Shown: piece after piece, positions 36,279 through 47,890 of the stretch | Numbering within the stretch: the first letter of the stretch is position 1 | Layout of the letters: every line of letters begins with the position of its first letter | From: Wuchereria bancrofti | Lineage: Eukaryota; Nematoda; Chromadorea; Rhabditida; Onchocercidae | Direction of reading: 5' to 3' | Assembly: GCA_005281725.1 (NCBI GenBank) | Contig: SSBO01000012.1 | Span: 9,856,012-9,920,011, forward strand | Length of the DNA: 64,000 nt | Notes under the pieces: generated by a model | What the model was told of the DNA's origin: nothing | What the model saw: only the letters and a program-made list of their open reading frames with translations | The model's database searches: none | Made by a program: the position numbers and the translations under genes

Positions 36279-39200
36279 TTAAGGTATATCACCTGTCTGT
36301 ACATAATATCTTAATTCATCTTCGGAATTAACAACAACCAATTGTTTTTTAACAATGTGGTCACCACCAAGTTCTATCAGCTGTTGTTGTATTTCTAAAT
36401 TACCAATTATTAACATTTAAGAAATTTAGTCCAACGATGTAGTTGTATCATAAATTTTGGATTATTTCAACTGGGAAAGAATTAACAAAACTGTAATATC
36501 AAATTATATTTTTTTCTTTTTTATATAATCATAAAATAATAGCTGATGTTAAAGGTTAAGTTCCTAGATAAAAAAAAAATAAAAGTGTAATATATTATCA
36601 AATTTTAAATTAAAAAAAAGACTTTAAAAAATCATTATTTCCACATTCATTAAATTACATGCTTAATTTATTATAAAAGAAATATTTCTAATTGAAATAA
36701 AAGATAGCATAAATTATTGATAACTGATAAAATTTGAATAATACCAGATGTTGTTTGACTTTGTGTACCAAATCGATTCATCAATCGTATTTGTCGTTGT
36801 AAATCAGGATTTGCTACTAATGCTGCTCGTATATCATCAATTGTAATATGACGTTTGATACGTAATCCAAATGTATTTGATAATAGATTTGAATTACCAC
36901 AACCTTCCACTTCTTCACATGTTTCCTATATTATTATTATTATTTTTCTTTTTGTTTATGTTTAATTTAATTCTTATAAATTTGAATTGATTAAATTTGT
37001 ATAAATTTATTAAAATTATTAAATTTTAAATGTAATATATTACCAATGGGCATGGTGAAAATGGACAAATCCTGACAAGACAGGAATATTGTACTTTTGA
37101 TGTTGTTTGATATCGAAATGATTCAGCAACTACTCGTATACCATATTCAGTTTTTTGCGGTGGACATACTAAACCAACGTGATCCGCTTGACAACCATCC
37201 TTAATTATTGCTAATGGTTCACGTTCCCATTCATAAATTGATCCAATTGGCTCAACTTGGCATCCTTTTATACTCATATATATTGCTAAAATATTATAAT
37301 TAAATTCTCTTTTTTTAAGAATAAATTAAAGTTTATATTTTCATTCCAAATAATAAATTAAAATATATATAATTGAGGGGAAGAAAAAATAAATTAATTA
37401 ATTCTATGAAACATACGTGAAATAGCATAGTATGGAATGAAACTAAGTGTTATTTTACTTCCAACAACTACCGCTTCAATTGGTTGTCCATTATGAAAGA
37501 TATCAAAAATAACAGCATTATTTGATGCTCGTGTTGTTTCATTTACGTGAGGTAATGATTTATTTACGCTAAAAAAAAGTAATCTATATCGGAATCAATG
37601 ATAATAGCATTATTTGACGCTTGTCTTAGTTCATTCATATGAGATAAAATGATTTCTTCATGATAAAAAATAATTTATCATCGATATTTAAATGTCAAAT
37701 GTTTTGTTTAGATGAGAAGAAAAAAAACGAGAAATAAAACAAACACTTCTCATTTCGTTTCATTATTGAAATGTAACTTTCAATAGAATATTAAATTATT
37801 TCAGTTATTTTAATACAATATCAAATTATTTTTGTTATTTTAATACAAACATTAAATCATTTCAATTATAGTGGTTTATTTTTCGTTTCTGAAAAACAAA
37901 TTGAACTATTAATTTCCAAAAAGAAAAAGTTACCTGTATGAGCTTATTGTTATATTTTTTGATGGAATTTCTGCTATTCGTTGAATGGAGATATTATTAC
38001 CTTCTTTTTCGGCAACAGATTGTTGTAATGTTACAGTCATTGTTGAATAATCATTGCCAATTTTTATTCTTTCATCTGTTATTAGTGTAGTTTTTGTTAT
38101 TTCAATTGGTGTATTTGTTGCTGTTGTCGCTGTTGTTGTTGTTTCCGTTAATGTTATAGCTTTAATAATATCATTTATAGTTGTCGCTGTTGCTCCTGTT
38201 GTTGTTGATGATGATAATGATGATATTGATGATAACAATGATGATGTTTCGGCATTTCTCGAATTTTGTTCAGCATCTAATAATGCTGTTGGTGCTATAA
38301 ATTCCATTGTTGTTGGCAATGTTAATGGAAGTGTTGAATTCTTCATTATATCATCTACATTTGTAAATGTCATTATCGTATTGTACCTAAAGAAAATTTT
38401 ATTCCAATTTCAATTGAAAAATTAAAATTTTCGAACGAAATTAAATTTAATATAAAATTACTGTATAAATAATCAACCAATCAATGATACTATTTATAGA
38501 AGATATGGATAATCTTTTGCTTCTTTCTTAACACTTAACACATCACTAATTTTTGATGTTCAAAGCAATAAAATAATGTGAAATTTAAATATGACGAAAT
38601 TTGCATAAAATAGCTTCAAACGTAAAAAAAAAAGATTTCACTTCATTATTTGTCTATTACAGTGTTATAAATCATTTAAAGTTTCAAAATTGAAAGTAAT
38701 GAAATTTGATGAGAAAGTTAGTATGGACAATTCGGCAGGAATAAGACAATTCCCGACGAAAATAATTCGGACATATTGTTGAGATTGTATAACTCATCAC
38801 AGTGACATAAGCATATTCTCATCCATTAAGGATGAACAATAATTTTTGTGAAAATTTACAGTCATATTCAATCTTGTAATCACTCTTGCATATACGTCTA
38901 ATCTTCCGATTTCTAATTTCATAAAAGATATAATTTTAATATTTTCTTTGCTCAAAAATAAAGTTTTAAACAAATTACATTTAACCATATTCCCAAACTA
39001 GGAAAAAAACGAAAACTTGCTTTATTTTTCATTTTCCATTAAATTAATTAAAATTATAATGAGCTTTAATCATGTAAAACTAATAACAATAATTGATAAT
39101 AATAGTTATAAACTTACACTGATTGCTGGATAATTTCATTATTTGAAGAAATGAGTGGAAGTGCATCAGTGATAGTGCTTCTTGTACTACTACTATCAGT

Positions 39201-42200
39201 AAATATCGTGCTTGTGATACTGCTTCCAGGTACTGATACAGCAGTGCATAAATTTGTAAACATAGTGCTACTACTATTTGACCCCAAAAATGTATTATTG
39301 ATTTCATTGATAGATGAAATTTTCGTGCTTTCGTGTTTTTCTAAATTTTAATTATTCAACAAAAAGAAAAAAAAATTTAAATTTCATGCTAACAGTAAAC
39401 GCTATGCATTCTATTTTTGCATTAATATATATTTAAATTAAATTTTCTCGAACAAAAAAGAAATTAAAAGAAAATGAAAAAAAAAAATGAGAAGGGATAA
39501 AAATTGAAATGGAATGATAAAATTAACAAAAATAAAACAGTGTAAAAATTTAAAAAGAAAATAAGAAAAGAGAGATTTGATCAATAGCAATATGAAATTT
39601 TATAAATGGTGCTTTTTTAAAAATTTATTTTAGTTTATTACTAATTTAAAAAATTTGTTAATAATCATAAGAAAAAAGAAAATACCAAGCATGATTTTTT
39701 TCCTAAAAAACTTCAAAAATTTCATAAATCTCTTTTGTCCAAAAAATAAGAAAGCTTAAAATAATTGTAAAGCATTATTATTATTTATTTATTTATTTAT
39801 TATTATTATTGTTATTATTATTACTTATTATTTATTATTAATGTTATTATTTACCATTATTATTCATTATTATTTTAATATTAGTATTGTTTTTCTAATT
39901 CATAAATATTTACGTTCTATTTCATTCAATGTAACATCATTGTAGTAAATATTTTCTTTTTCGATTGTTGTTGTTGTTGTAATAGTGGTAGTAGTTACTG
40001 TTGTTGTTGTTGTTGTTAACATCATTTTATCTAACATTTTTGTTTTCGAAAATATTTCAGAGCTCGATGAAATCATTCTACGTATTGATGTTGCTTCCGG
40101 ATATATGGCATTTCGTCTGGTTGCTGTTACATCTAATATTCTTGGCATAATTTTATTTGTAGCAAAATTATACATTTCAAATTCTGAATTCATTGAACTT
40201 ATTGAATGACTAGCAGTAGTGCTTATATTTTCATCATATTTATCAGTTTTAATATCAAATTTCGATTTAACTGCTTCAATAGTAGTAATCATAATATCAT
40301 TAGTTGTAGTAGCAGCAGGAACAGTAGTAGCGGTATTACCAGTAATAGTAGTAGTAATAGGTGTTGTAGCAGTAGTAATTGTTGTTGTTGTTGTAGTATC
40401 AGTAATAAAAATAGAAGCTGTTGTTGTTTGTGTTGTTGTTATTGTTGTTGCTGTTGATATTAACAATTTTATTGTTGAAGTATCATTAATATCAGTAATA
40501 GTACTATTAATCGAATGTAATGTATTATCAATAAAATTATTCATTTGATTATTAGTAATAGCATAGTTTAACGACAAATTTTTGCTGATACTTGATAAAT
40601 GACGTTGTTTAGTTGCATTTGCTAACATCGAAAATAATGCATGTGCTGATGCGATCATTTTCAAATTATCATCTGTTGCATCACTGAAACATTCAATCAT
40701 GCAATCATGCAAAAATTATTGTGCATAAATGATGATATGATAAAACATGCAAAAAAAAAAAGAAAACTATCAATAAATAGTGCTAATGAGATTATTTATT
40801 CGATTTACATATTTTAATTAATGATGCATGCAAAAATGAAAATGAAAAAATAAAGAAAAAAAATAAAGAAGTGAGATATCATTTTGAAAAGTGTATATAA
40901 TTTTTTAATTATTTTCTGAAACAATATGATTATTTTAGAAAATAACTTTTTCTCCTTTTAATTAATAAGAGAAAAGAAATATAAATTTTTTTTTTTTTAC
41001 TCTATTAATTATTATTAGATGATAATTTCTTTCTCTTTTTTTTTTAAAAACGAAGAAAGGAAATAATAATNATATAATTTTTTAATTATTTTCTGAAACA
41101 ATATGATTATTTTAGAAAATAACTTTTTCTCCTTTTAATTAATAAGAGAAAAGAAATATAAATTTTTTTTTTTTTACTCTATTAATTATTATTAGATGAT
41201 AATTTCTTTCTCTTTTTTTTTTAAAAACGAAGAAAGGAAATAATAATGTTTACTTTTTAAGGGTTGAATAATGATCAGTACTTTGATCTAAACGTTTAAC
41301 TTCATTTAATGGACAACGAGCTTGATAGGTAAGATCATCAGGTGTTATAAAATATAATGGTTCAACACCATCTGTTGATATAACTATTTCTAATACCATA
41401 TCTTTTCCCTAAAATTATAATAATATAAGTTTTTTTGATTAAGAACATTTATTATTTTTTTTTAAGAATAAATTCAAATAGTTAAATATTAGAAATGTTA
41501 ATATCATATATTATCATTCATGCTTCTATTTCAATTTTATATCATCAAATAATAACAATATCTTTCGTTTTATTCAGCTTTTTTTTCTTTTTTCTGCTCT
41601 ATCATTTTTCATTTATTTCACTAAACAAATTTCATGTTGATTATTAATTCAAACTTCATAAATTAAAAAAAAAAACGAAAAATTGCAATTACCTTATAAC
41701 GTATACTATCACTGCAGTTCTTGGAAATTGTTGGTGATGGAAAGAAATATTCAAAATATGTGTTGTTTTTAGGTTCAATGCGACATGTGAAAAAGTCATA
41801 AAGGCCATACATGGCACCTGTATATGGATACTTTGAAGTGACCTTCACCTGTATTCCATCATCTTTGCACTCGTAATCAAATGTGAATGAATCTGCAACT
41901 AAACTATAACTTTTTATTTTCGTACTTCCAATAACAATTTAAAATTTAATTTAAGGAAGAAAAAAAGCGGCAATTTATTTAAAAAAAAAAGAAAGAAAAA
42001 TGATATAAGATAATTTGTTTCCATTAAACGAAATTATAATTAACAGCAACTTTTTTCAACTAAAAAAGGAAAAAAACGTACAAAATTAAATGTTAGAATT
42101 AAGCGCAAAAAATATTAGTGGTTTATTCTTATTATTTTTTTATTCCGAAAAAATTTTTTCTCATTATAAATTATACATCTTAATTAATTAAATAATTTAA

Positions 42201-44320
42201 ATAACTAACTATTTGTGCAACTATTTTCGTAATAATCAATTCGGTAATTGGGATTGTTGTTAATTTTGATCAATGCTGGTTTACTCAATTGATTATGCTG
42301 TGATAAGAAGCAATCACCATCAGTACGATTGTAGGAAACACTACGACATGCATAATTTACTGCATCCAAACATGCACTCAAGCAATCTTCAAGAGTTTTA
42401 GTTCGTATCACTTCACGAACTTCACGTAAATCCATATAACGATCCGATAAATATGTGAATGCATAATCACCCGAACAACTTTTATTTGCTAAATAAATTC
42501 TTTACTTTTTTTTTTCAATTTAACATGAAAAATGGTTATTAAATAAAATTTGAAAGTAATAAAAAAAAACGAAGAAATACATAAAAATCAATTACCAATT
42601 TAAATGAGATCTAAGAATGATAGGGGGAAAAACAAAGAAATACTTAAAAATTAGTTATTAAATTAAATAACATTCTAAAATGATAAAAAAGGAAAAAGAA
42701 GTAAATAAAAATTAGTTACTAATTAATTCACCTGTCTTTTTTTTGCGCTTGTTTTTTTATTTATTATATTTTTTATATATTTAAATATTAAATAATTTGT
42801 TATTCCTTTGTTTTCTTTCTTTTTTTACTCGCAAAAACAAAAAGGTCAAAAAAAAATATTTAAGATGTGATCAATTAATTTAATTAAATGATCAATAATT
42901 TGAAGTTTGAAATTTTTTTTGTAATTTTTCCAAGTATTTTATTAAAATTAATCATGTTATAATTTCATCACTTTTTTTCCTTTTCGCTTTTTCATATGCT
43001 TGTGTGTGTTTTGTGATAGATGAATGACCTATTTTATCGTAATGGAACAATAATTATTTAACCTTGAAATATCTTGTTACATTTATTTCTTCACCGCAAT
43101 AATTATTTATTCATTTAAATTGTAATTTATTTCACTTATAATTAAAAGAAAAAACTTTTTAAAAAGAAACGAAAAAATGTTTAGAGCAAAGAAAAGGAAA
43201 AGAAAATATTAAATGAAATAAAGCAAATACTTATTGTTAAAACAATTAAATACAGTAAAATATTGGAAACGAAAATTTAAAAATAGAAACTATTTAACAA
43301 ATTATATTTAGAAATACTTCAGTAAAGTAAAATAATACAAAAAAAAATTCGAATATTTTTTCTTTCAATTTTGTTTTGTTTTAAATTGATCAAATTTATA
43401 CCAGAAAACACGAATAAAAAGAATATAATGAAATAAATTTATTCAATTATCATACTTAAACGAAATGAAAAAATTAACAATAAAACATCTTTAATTAAAT
43501 AATTTAAAAAAGAAATGAAAAAAACTTACACTGAACACAATATTCCCAATAAAATGAATATCTATCATCGGCTTCAAAAAAACTTTCACCATGTTGTAAT
43601 TGATCAGCTTGATATAATTGACAATGTTGCGAATATTGTGGTAAACCTTGACGATGATTGAATCTGTATACTATTTAACTATTAACTAATTAATTAATTA
43701 ATTAACGCTTTACGTCCTTATATTATTCAAAATTGAAAAGAAAAAAAAAACTTTTTAAAACTTTATTTCCTTATCATCTTTCATATATGTATATATTATT
43801 TCTAATATTTTCTTTCTTTCCTTTTTATTTTCAAAAAAAAAAAGGGAAAAAAAATTTTTTTTTCTGAGAAAAATTTAAATACAATAAAAAAATTTTTTTC
43901 AATTGAAAATAAAAAAAGCTATAGCAAATTTTGTCAATAATTAAGGAGAAAAAGAAATGAATCAAACAATTAATAAAAATGAAAAAAAATTTTTCAATTA
44001 CCTAAATAAAAAAAAGATTGAAAGAAATTTTTTTTTGGTTTTTATCATAGACAAAAGAAAGTGAATTAATTAACTAATTAAAATAATTGACAAATAGCTA
44101 TAAGAACAATCACAGCAAAAATATAATTTAATTAATTAGTAAAAAAAAAATTGAAACCCTGAGCATTGTATTTCATTATCACTTTTCACAGGATCTTCGT
44201 CATTTGCGCATGCTCCTTTACATGCGTGGAATGAATATGGTCCTTCAATTCGTGCACCAAACATTATTTTAACTCGTTGCCATCGTACATATATTGGATT
44301 ACAATTTATTCCACTTGTTA
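36279..44320 (-). CDS. PAN/Apple-ZP extracellular matrix protein with mucin-like insert (5' end not found)
   Basis: Twelve in-frame exons: 44320-44158, 43663-43530, 42488-42210, 41892-41693, 41408-41254, 40683-39914, 39340-39118, 38386-37934, 37568-37417, 37285-37044, 36925-36745, 36394-36279; 1022 aa without the missing signal-peptide exon(s). Order: PAN/Apple 1 (residues about 6-100, ending FYWEYC); PAN/Apple 2 (100-192, LEDCLSACLDA, ending YYENSC); ZP-N (about 194-310, four Cys, ending YQARCPL); a Thr/Ser-rich segment of about 482 residues; ZP-C (about 793-985, GCQVEPIGSIYEW, KDGCQADH, YSCLVRICPFSPC); a furin-type RIKR site; and a short tail without a membrane segment. Such proteins polymerise in nematode apical matrix and cuticle; LET-653 and NOAH-type proteins combine PAN and ZP domains, and LET-653 also has a mucin-like region. 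An N gap falls in the intron between exons 5 and 6. Confidence 0.88.
37934..40683 (-). other. Mucin-like Thr/Ser-rich coding segment (three exons) inside the ZP domain
   Basis: Exons 40683-39914, 39340-39118 and 38386-37934 stay open in the ZP frame for about 482 codons and encode runs of Thr with Ser, Ile and Ala, including several pure Thr stretches from ACA and ACT codons. Such sequence is the usual substrate for O-glycosylation. On the plus strand the same DNA reads as GTT/GTA triplets, which generates long Val-rich antisense ORFs that should be ignored. Confidence 0.8.
39775..39890. repeat. ATT/TTA trinucleotide tract in PAN/ZP intron
   Basis: Imperfect ATT, TTA and TTATTTA repeats lie immediately after the Thr-rich exon. 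Confidence 0.8.
40895..41070. repeat. Direct repeat left of single-N gap (copy 1 of 176 bp)
   Basis: Identical to 41072-41247 on the other side of the N. It is intronic and probably unmerged contig overlap. Confidence 0.9.
41071..41071. other. Assembly gap (single N)
   Basis: One N lies between identical 176-bp flanks, in the intron between the ZP-N exon and the Thr-rich exon. Confidence 0.9.
41072..41247. repeat. Direct repeat right of single-N gap (copy 2 of 176 bp)
   Basis: Identical copy of 40895-41070. It ends 7 bases from the exon at 41254, so the coding sequence is unaffected. Confidence 0.9.
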
Positions 44321-45780
44321 CTTAAAAAGAAGAAAGGAAAAAAAGCAGAAATATTTTTTTAAATTTTTTTAAAAGAAAGAAAAATAATAAAAAATAAAAA
44401 TTCATTAATTAATATTATTAATCATTTAATATTAGCAATGAAATAAGTGAAAAAAAATAATAACGAATATAAAAATTAAAAGAATTTTAATAAATATAAT
44501 TGAATAATTATGTTAATTAATTAATTGATTTGGAATTGATATATTTAATTAATCATTAAATACAACCATACTATTCTCTATAGTTTCAATTTTTTATTCA
44601 AAAAAAATGAAAACATTTTTCTTTTTCTTAAACAGCAAAAGATATTTGTAAAATATATTAAATTTTAGTGATAAAAAAGTCTGTAATTTTGAATTTTAAA
44701 CAAAATTTTTTTATTGCAAGAAAAAAATTCTTTAATAAGAAATGTAAAAAAAGTTTCGTTTTTTAAACCACAAAACTTTGCTAGGTTTCTTCCTTTTTAT
44801 TACCGAATTTAGCATACGTTTATAACAAATTAATTTAAAATCATTATTATTACTATTATTTTAAAAACCAAAGCTTGTTTTTTCAAAAAAAAAAAAAAAT
44901 TAAACCATATGGAATAAATAAATAAATCATCCATAATCCGTAAAACATGTGCATCCAGCTGAAAAATATCATTTTTGATAACGAATTAGTTGACATGATA
45001 AATTATAATATATCACTTTAGAAATAGAAATTTCAGAAAAAATGTACACTTTATTTCAGAAAAAAATTCACAACAATGAATTTGATTTAACACAACAATG
45101 AATTTGATTAATTTTCATTTTTTCTCTTTTTTCATTATAAGCTTAAAACAATTAAATAAAATTTAAATGATGAAAAGCCGGAAAAAGTAAAATATATGAA
45201 AGTCGTATTTTCATTCAATGTTTTTGAAGGTTATATTTATATGTAATTATAAATGATTTGGTAAAAGATAGTGAAAGGAAAAAGGGAAATTTTTTAATCA
45301 TGAATTTAAAGAAAAGAATGAAAAAAGAAGAAATTGGAAAATGAGAAAACGATAAAAATTGGCGATTTTGACCAAAATTAATATAGTATGAATAATGTTT
45401 TTGCCATGGTAACGTGAAGTAACGGAAAGAAAAAAATAAAAAAGAATTTAAAAAGAAAACGAAGTAAAAATTATACGAAACATTCATATACTATTTATTG
45501 CATGAAAAATGAACTAAATATTAAATTTAATTAGTTAAATTAAAAAAAAATTACAGAGAAGGAAAAAAGCACAAGGAAACGTGAAGAAATGAAAAGAAAA
45601 AATTGTTTTTGGTAATAATTTTAAATTATTAAAAAATAATATAATTGAGGAATTTTCATAATGTGTTCATTTTTAAAAAAAAAAGTTGCATTTATATCTA
45701 ATTTCGAATTGCGAGAAATTCCTCGAAAAGTTTTTAAAATATAGGTTGAAAAAAAATTTCTTTTCTTTTTTAAGACAACA

Positions 45781-45816
45781 TTTAGCATATAATAATATAG
45801 ATTATTATATGCTAAA
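45781..45816. repeat. Perfect 16-bp inverted repeat with 4-nt loop
   Basis: TTTAGCATATAATAAT and its exact reverse complement are separated by ATAG. The AT-rich stem could form a cruciform; no function is implied. Confidence 0.85.
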
Positions 45817-46029
45817 TTCAATTTTGAAAAGTAATATTTATCATTACTGTAAATGATTGAAATTGTAAAAAATATCAAAAAAGAATTATTAACATACGGA
45901 TTTTATCAATCTAAACTATTAATTTTTTTTTTCATTCCCATTTTGTTCTTCCGTTTTAGAAATATTTAGATTAAATTTGAAAAGTAATACTTATCATTAT
46001 TGTGGTTGATTGAAATTGTAAAAAATATA
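45812..46029 (+). repeat. Imperfect ~60-bp direct repeat
   Basis: Positions 45812-45878 and 45972-46029 share TTTGAAAAGTAAT(A/a)(T/C)TTATCATTA and TGATTGAAATTGTAAAAAAT blocks with scattered substitutions. Confidence 0.6.
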
Positions 46030-47748
46030 TTTAATAATATGAATTTTATTCAATTATAATGCAAATATATGCAACTATTCAAATTTTAAATTTTATTCAC
46101 AATAAATAATTTGAAATTTTTGATTTTTCCAATTTTTTTATCCGTTTATTGAAAATTAATAACGAGTGAAGAGAGAGGAGAAAGAAAGGGAGAAAGAGAG
46201 TGAAGAGGAAAAAACAATACTTGCAAATAAAAATATGAAATATTCAAAAAAAAAGAAAAAATTGCCAAAAAGATTTGTAAAAAGTTTAAAAATAGTCAGG
46301 AAGAATGAAATTGTTGGCTAAAATGAATGAATGGGAGTATAAAATGGGTGACACCCTTGACATATTTCAGGTGACATTTTCTACTTGAAAATCAGAAAAA
46401 AGAAAAGGAAAACGAAAATTTTAATAGTGCTAAAAAAGAAAAAACACTTAACTTTTCGTTTTTTTACCATAAATTTTTTTTGTTTCTTTTTTTTAATTTT
46501 TTCAAACACTGATCATTCATTTGTATTTAGCTATAAGATTAAATGAATTTGATCATTTTATATTAATACCTGTTAATAATAACATCAGTAATTTGTGTTT
46601 TTTCATTCTTTTTTGAATCAAATTTTTATAAAAAAAATGTTCAAAAATTATTTACTCAATTAATTTTTTTTCTTCGTCTTTTTTGCGAAATTAGCATGAT
46701 GAAACAAAGAAGATAAGGAGAAAAAAATAAAATAAAAAACGGTATGCGCTAAAATTATTTGTAAATTAATCGGTTCATAAAATGTTTTTTTTTTTTTTGG
46801 AAATTCTGCTAAAAAAGTTTTAAATGCAAAAAATAATTTGTAAATAATAATTAAAAAGCAAGCTGTTCTTTCTTTTTCTTTTTTTTTTCGTTTTTCATTT
46901 TCTTTTTCTTTAAAAGTTTTTGTTTAAATTTAAAGTTTTAATTAAGTTTGAATGTTGCAGAGGAATAAAACATTCCTTTCGTAAAATTTTAAAAATGTTC
47001 AAAGAGATTTTTTTAAATGGATTACTAGAAGAAAAATAATAGTACATTCGTAGTTAAAAGAATACTTTAAAATTAGAAATGCATTAAAGTAATTCCTATT
47101 CAAAAATATAGTAATTTTTGAAAAACTATTTCGAAAAAAGGAATTTTACGTAGAATATGAATCCTGAAGTTTAGCAAATTTAAATTTAAGAAACAAAAAA
47201 AAAATTAAAAAATGAATTGTTAAGAAATAACTTGGTACATCATTTGAAAGAAAGTTTTTTTCACCTTTTTTAATATGGAAATGCTATGTAATTGATGAAA
47301 TTTGTTGATACAACAAATTTTATTACTTTCCTAATTAAAATATGACATTAAAAATTTTGTAATTTTGTGTTAAACAAAAAAAAGAAAGAAAAATTTGGCC
47401 TATATTATGCTATTTGCTATTCTTTTTTGTATTTCCCAATTTATAAAACAGTCTTAATTTTAGCTTTTTAATTTTGATCAAAATATTGTAGACTAGCATA
47501 AATTATCTTCACCTTCACTAAGCACTTTTCGCTTTTCTAATTATCATAAAACGAGTCCACTGGCTTACAGTATCGCATGATTCTACTGTACACGACAAAT
47601 TACACATTGTAGTTTCCGCGTAAACGTACGTCATTGAAACGTCACAAAATTTTGCATAAGACTTTTTTTTGCTCTTTCGATAAACAAATTGAGTAGCAAA
47701 ATAATTAATTAAGTTAAAACTCAAGTTAAAACTACTTTAACAAAAGAT

Positions 47749-47890
47749 GGAATATGGTCGAAATCAATGTTGAGAAACGGAATATGATCAGGATTGATAC
47801 TGGAAGCGGGATATGATCAGTAATGTGTTGATAAGCCGGATATGATCAGGATCGATTCTGAAAAGAGTCAGGATTGATGTTGAAAATCGA
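47749..47890 (+). repeat. Degenerate ~29-bp tandem repeat, about 4.8 copies
   Basis: Units start near 47749, 47779, 47808, 47837 and 47865, with core GG(A/G)ATATGATCAGGATTGAT and spacing of 28-30 bases. The last unit is truncated. It lies in the only moderately GC-rich patch of this intergenic region. Confidence 0.75.

Noticed and set aside
37930..40712. Val/Ser/Cys-rich plus-strand ORFs opposite the Thr-rich exons
   Set aside because: They are antisense shadows of ACA/ACT codons; the minus-strand frame fits the flanking ZP exons with correct phases.
45215..45487. Minus-strand ORF starting with a hydrophobic stretch, considered as the signal-peptide exon of the PAN/ZP gene
   Set aside because: The donor phase could not be matched to the exon at 44320 and the sequence is Phe/Ser low complexity throughout.
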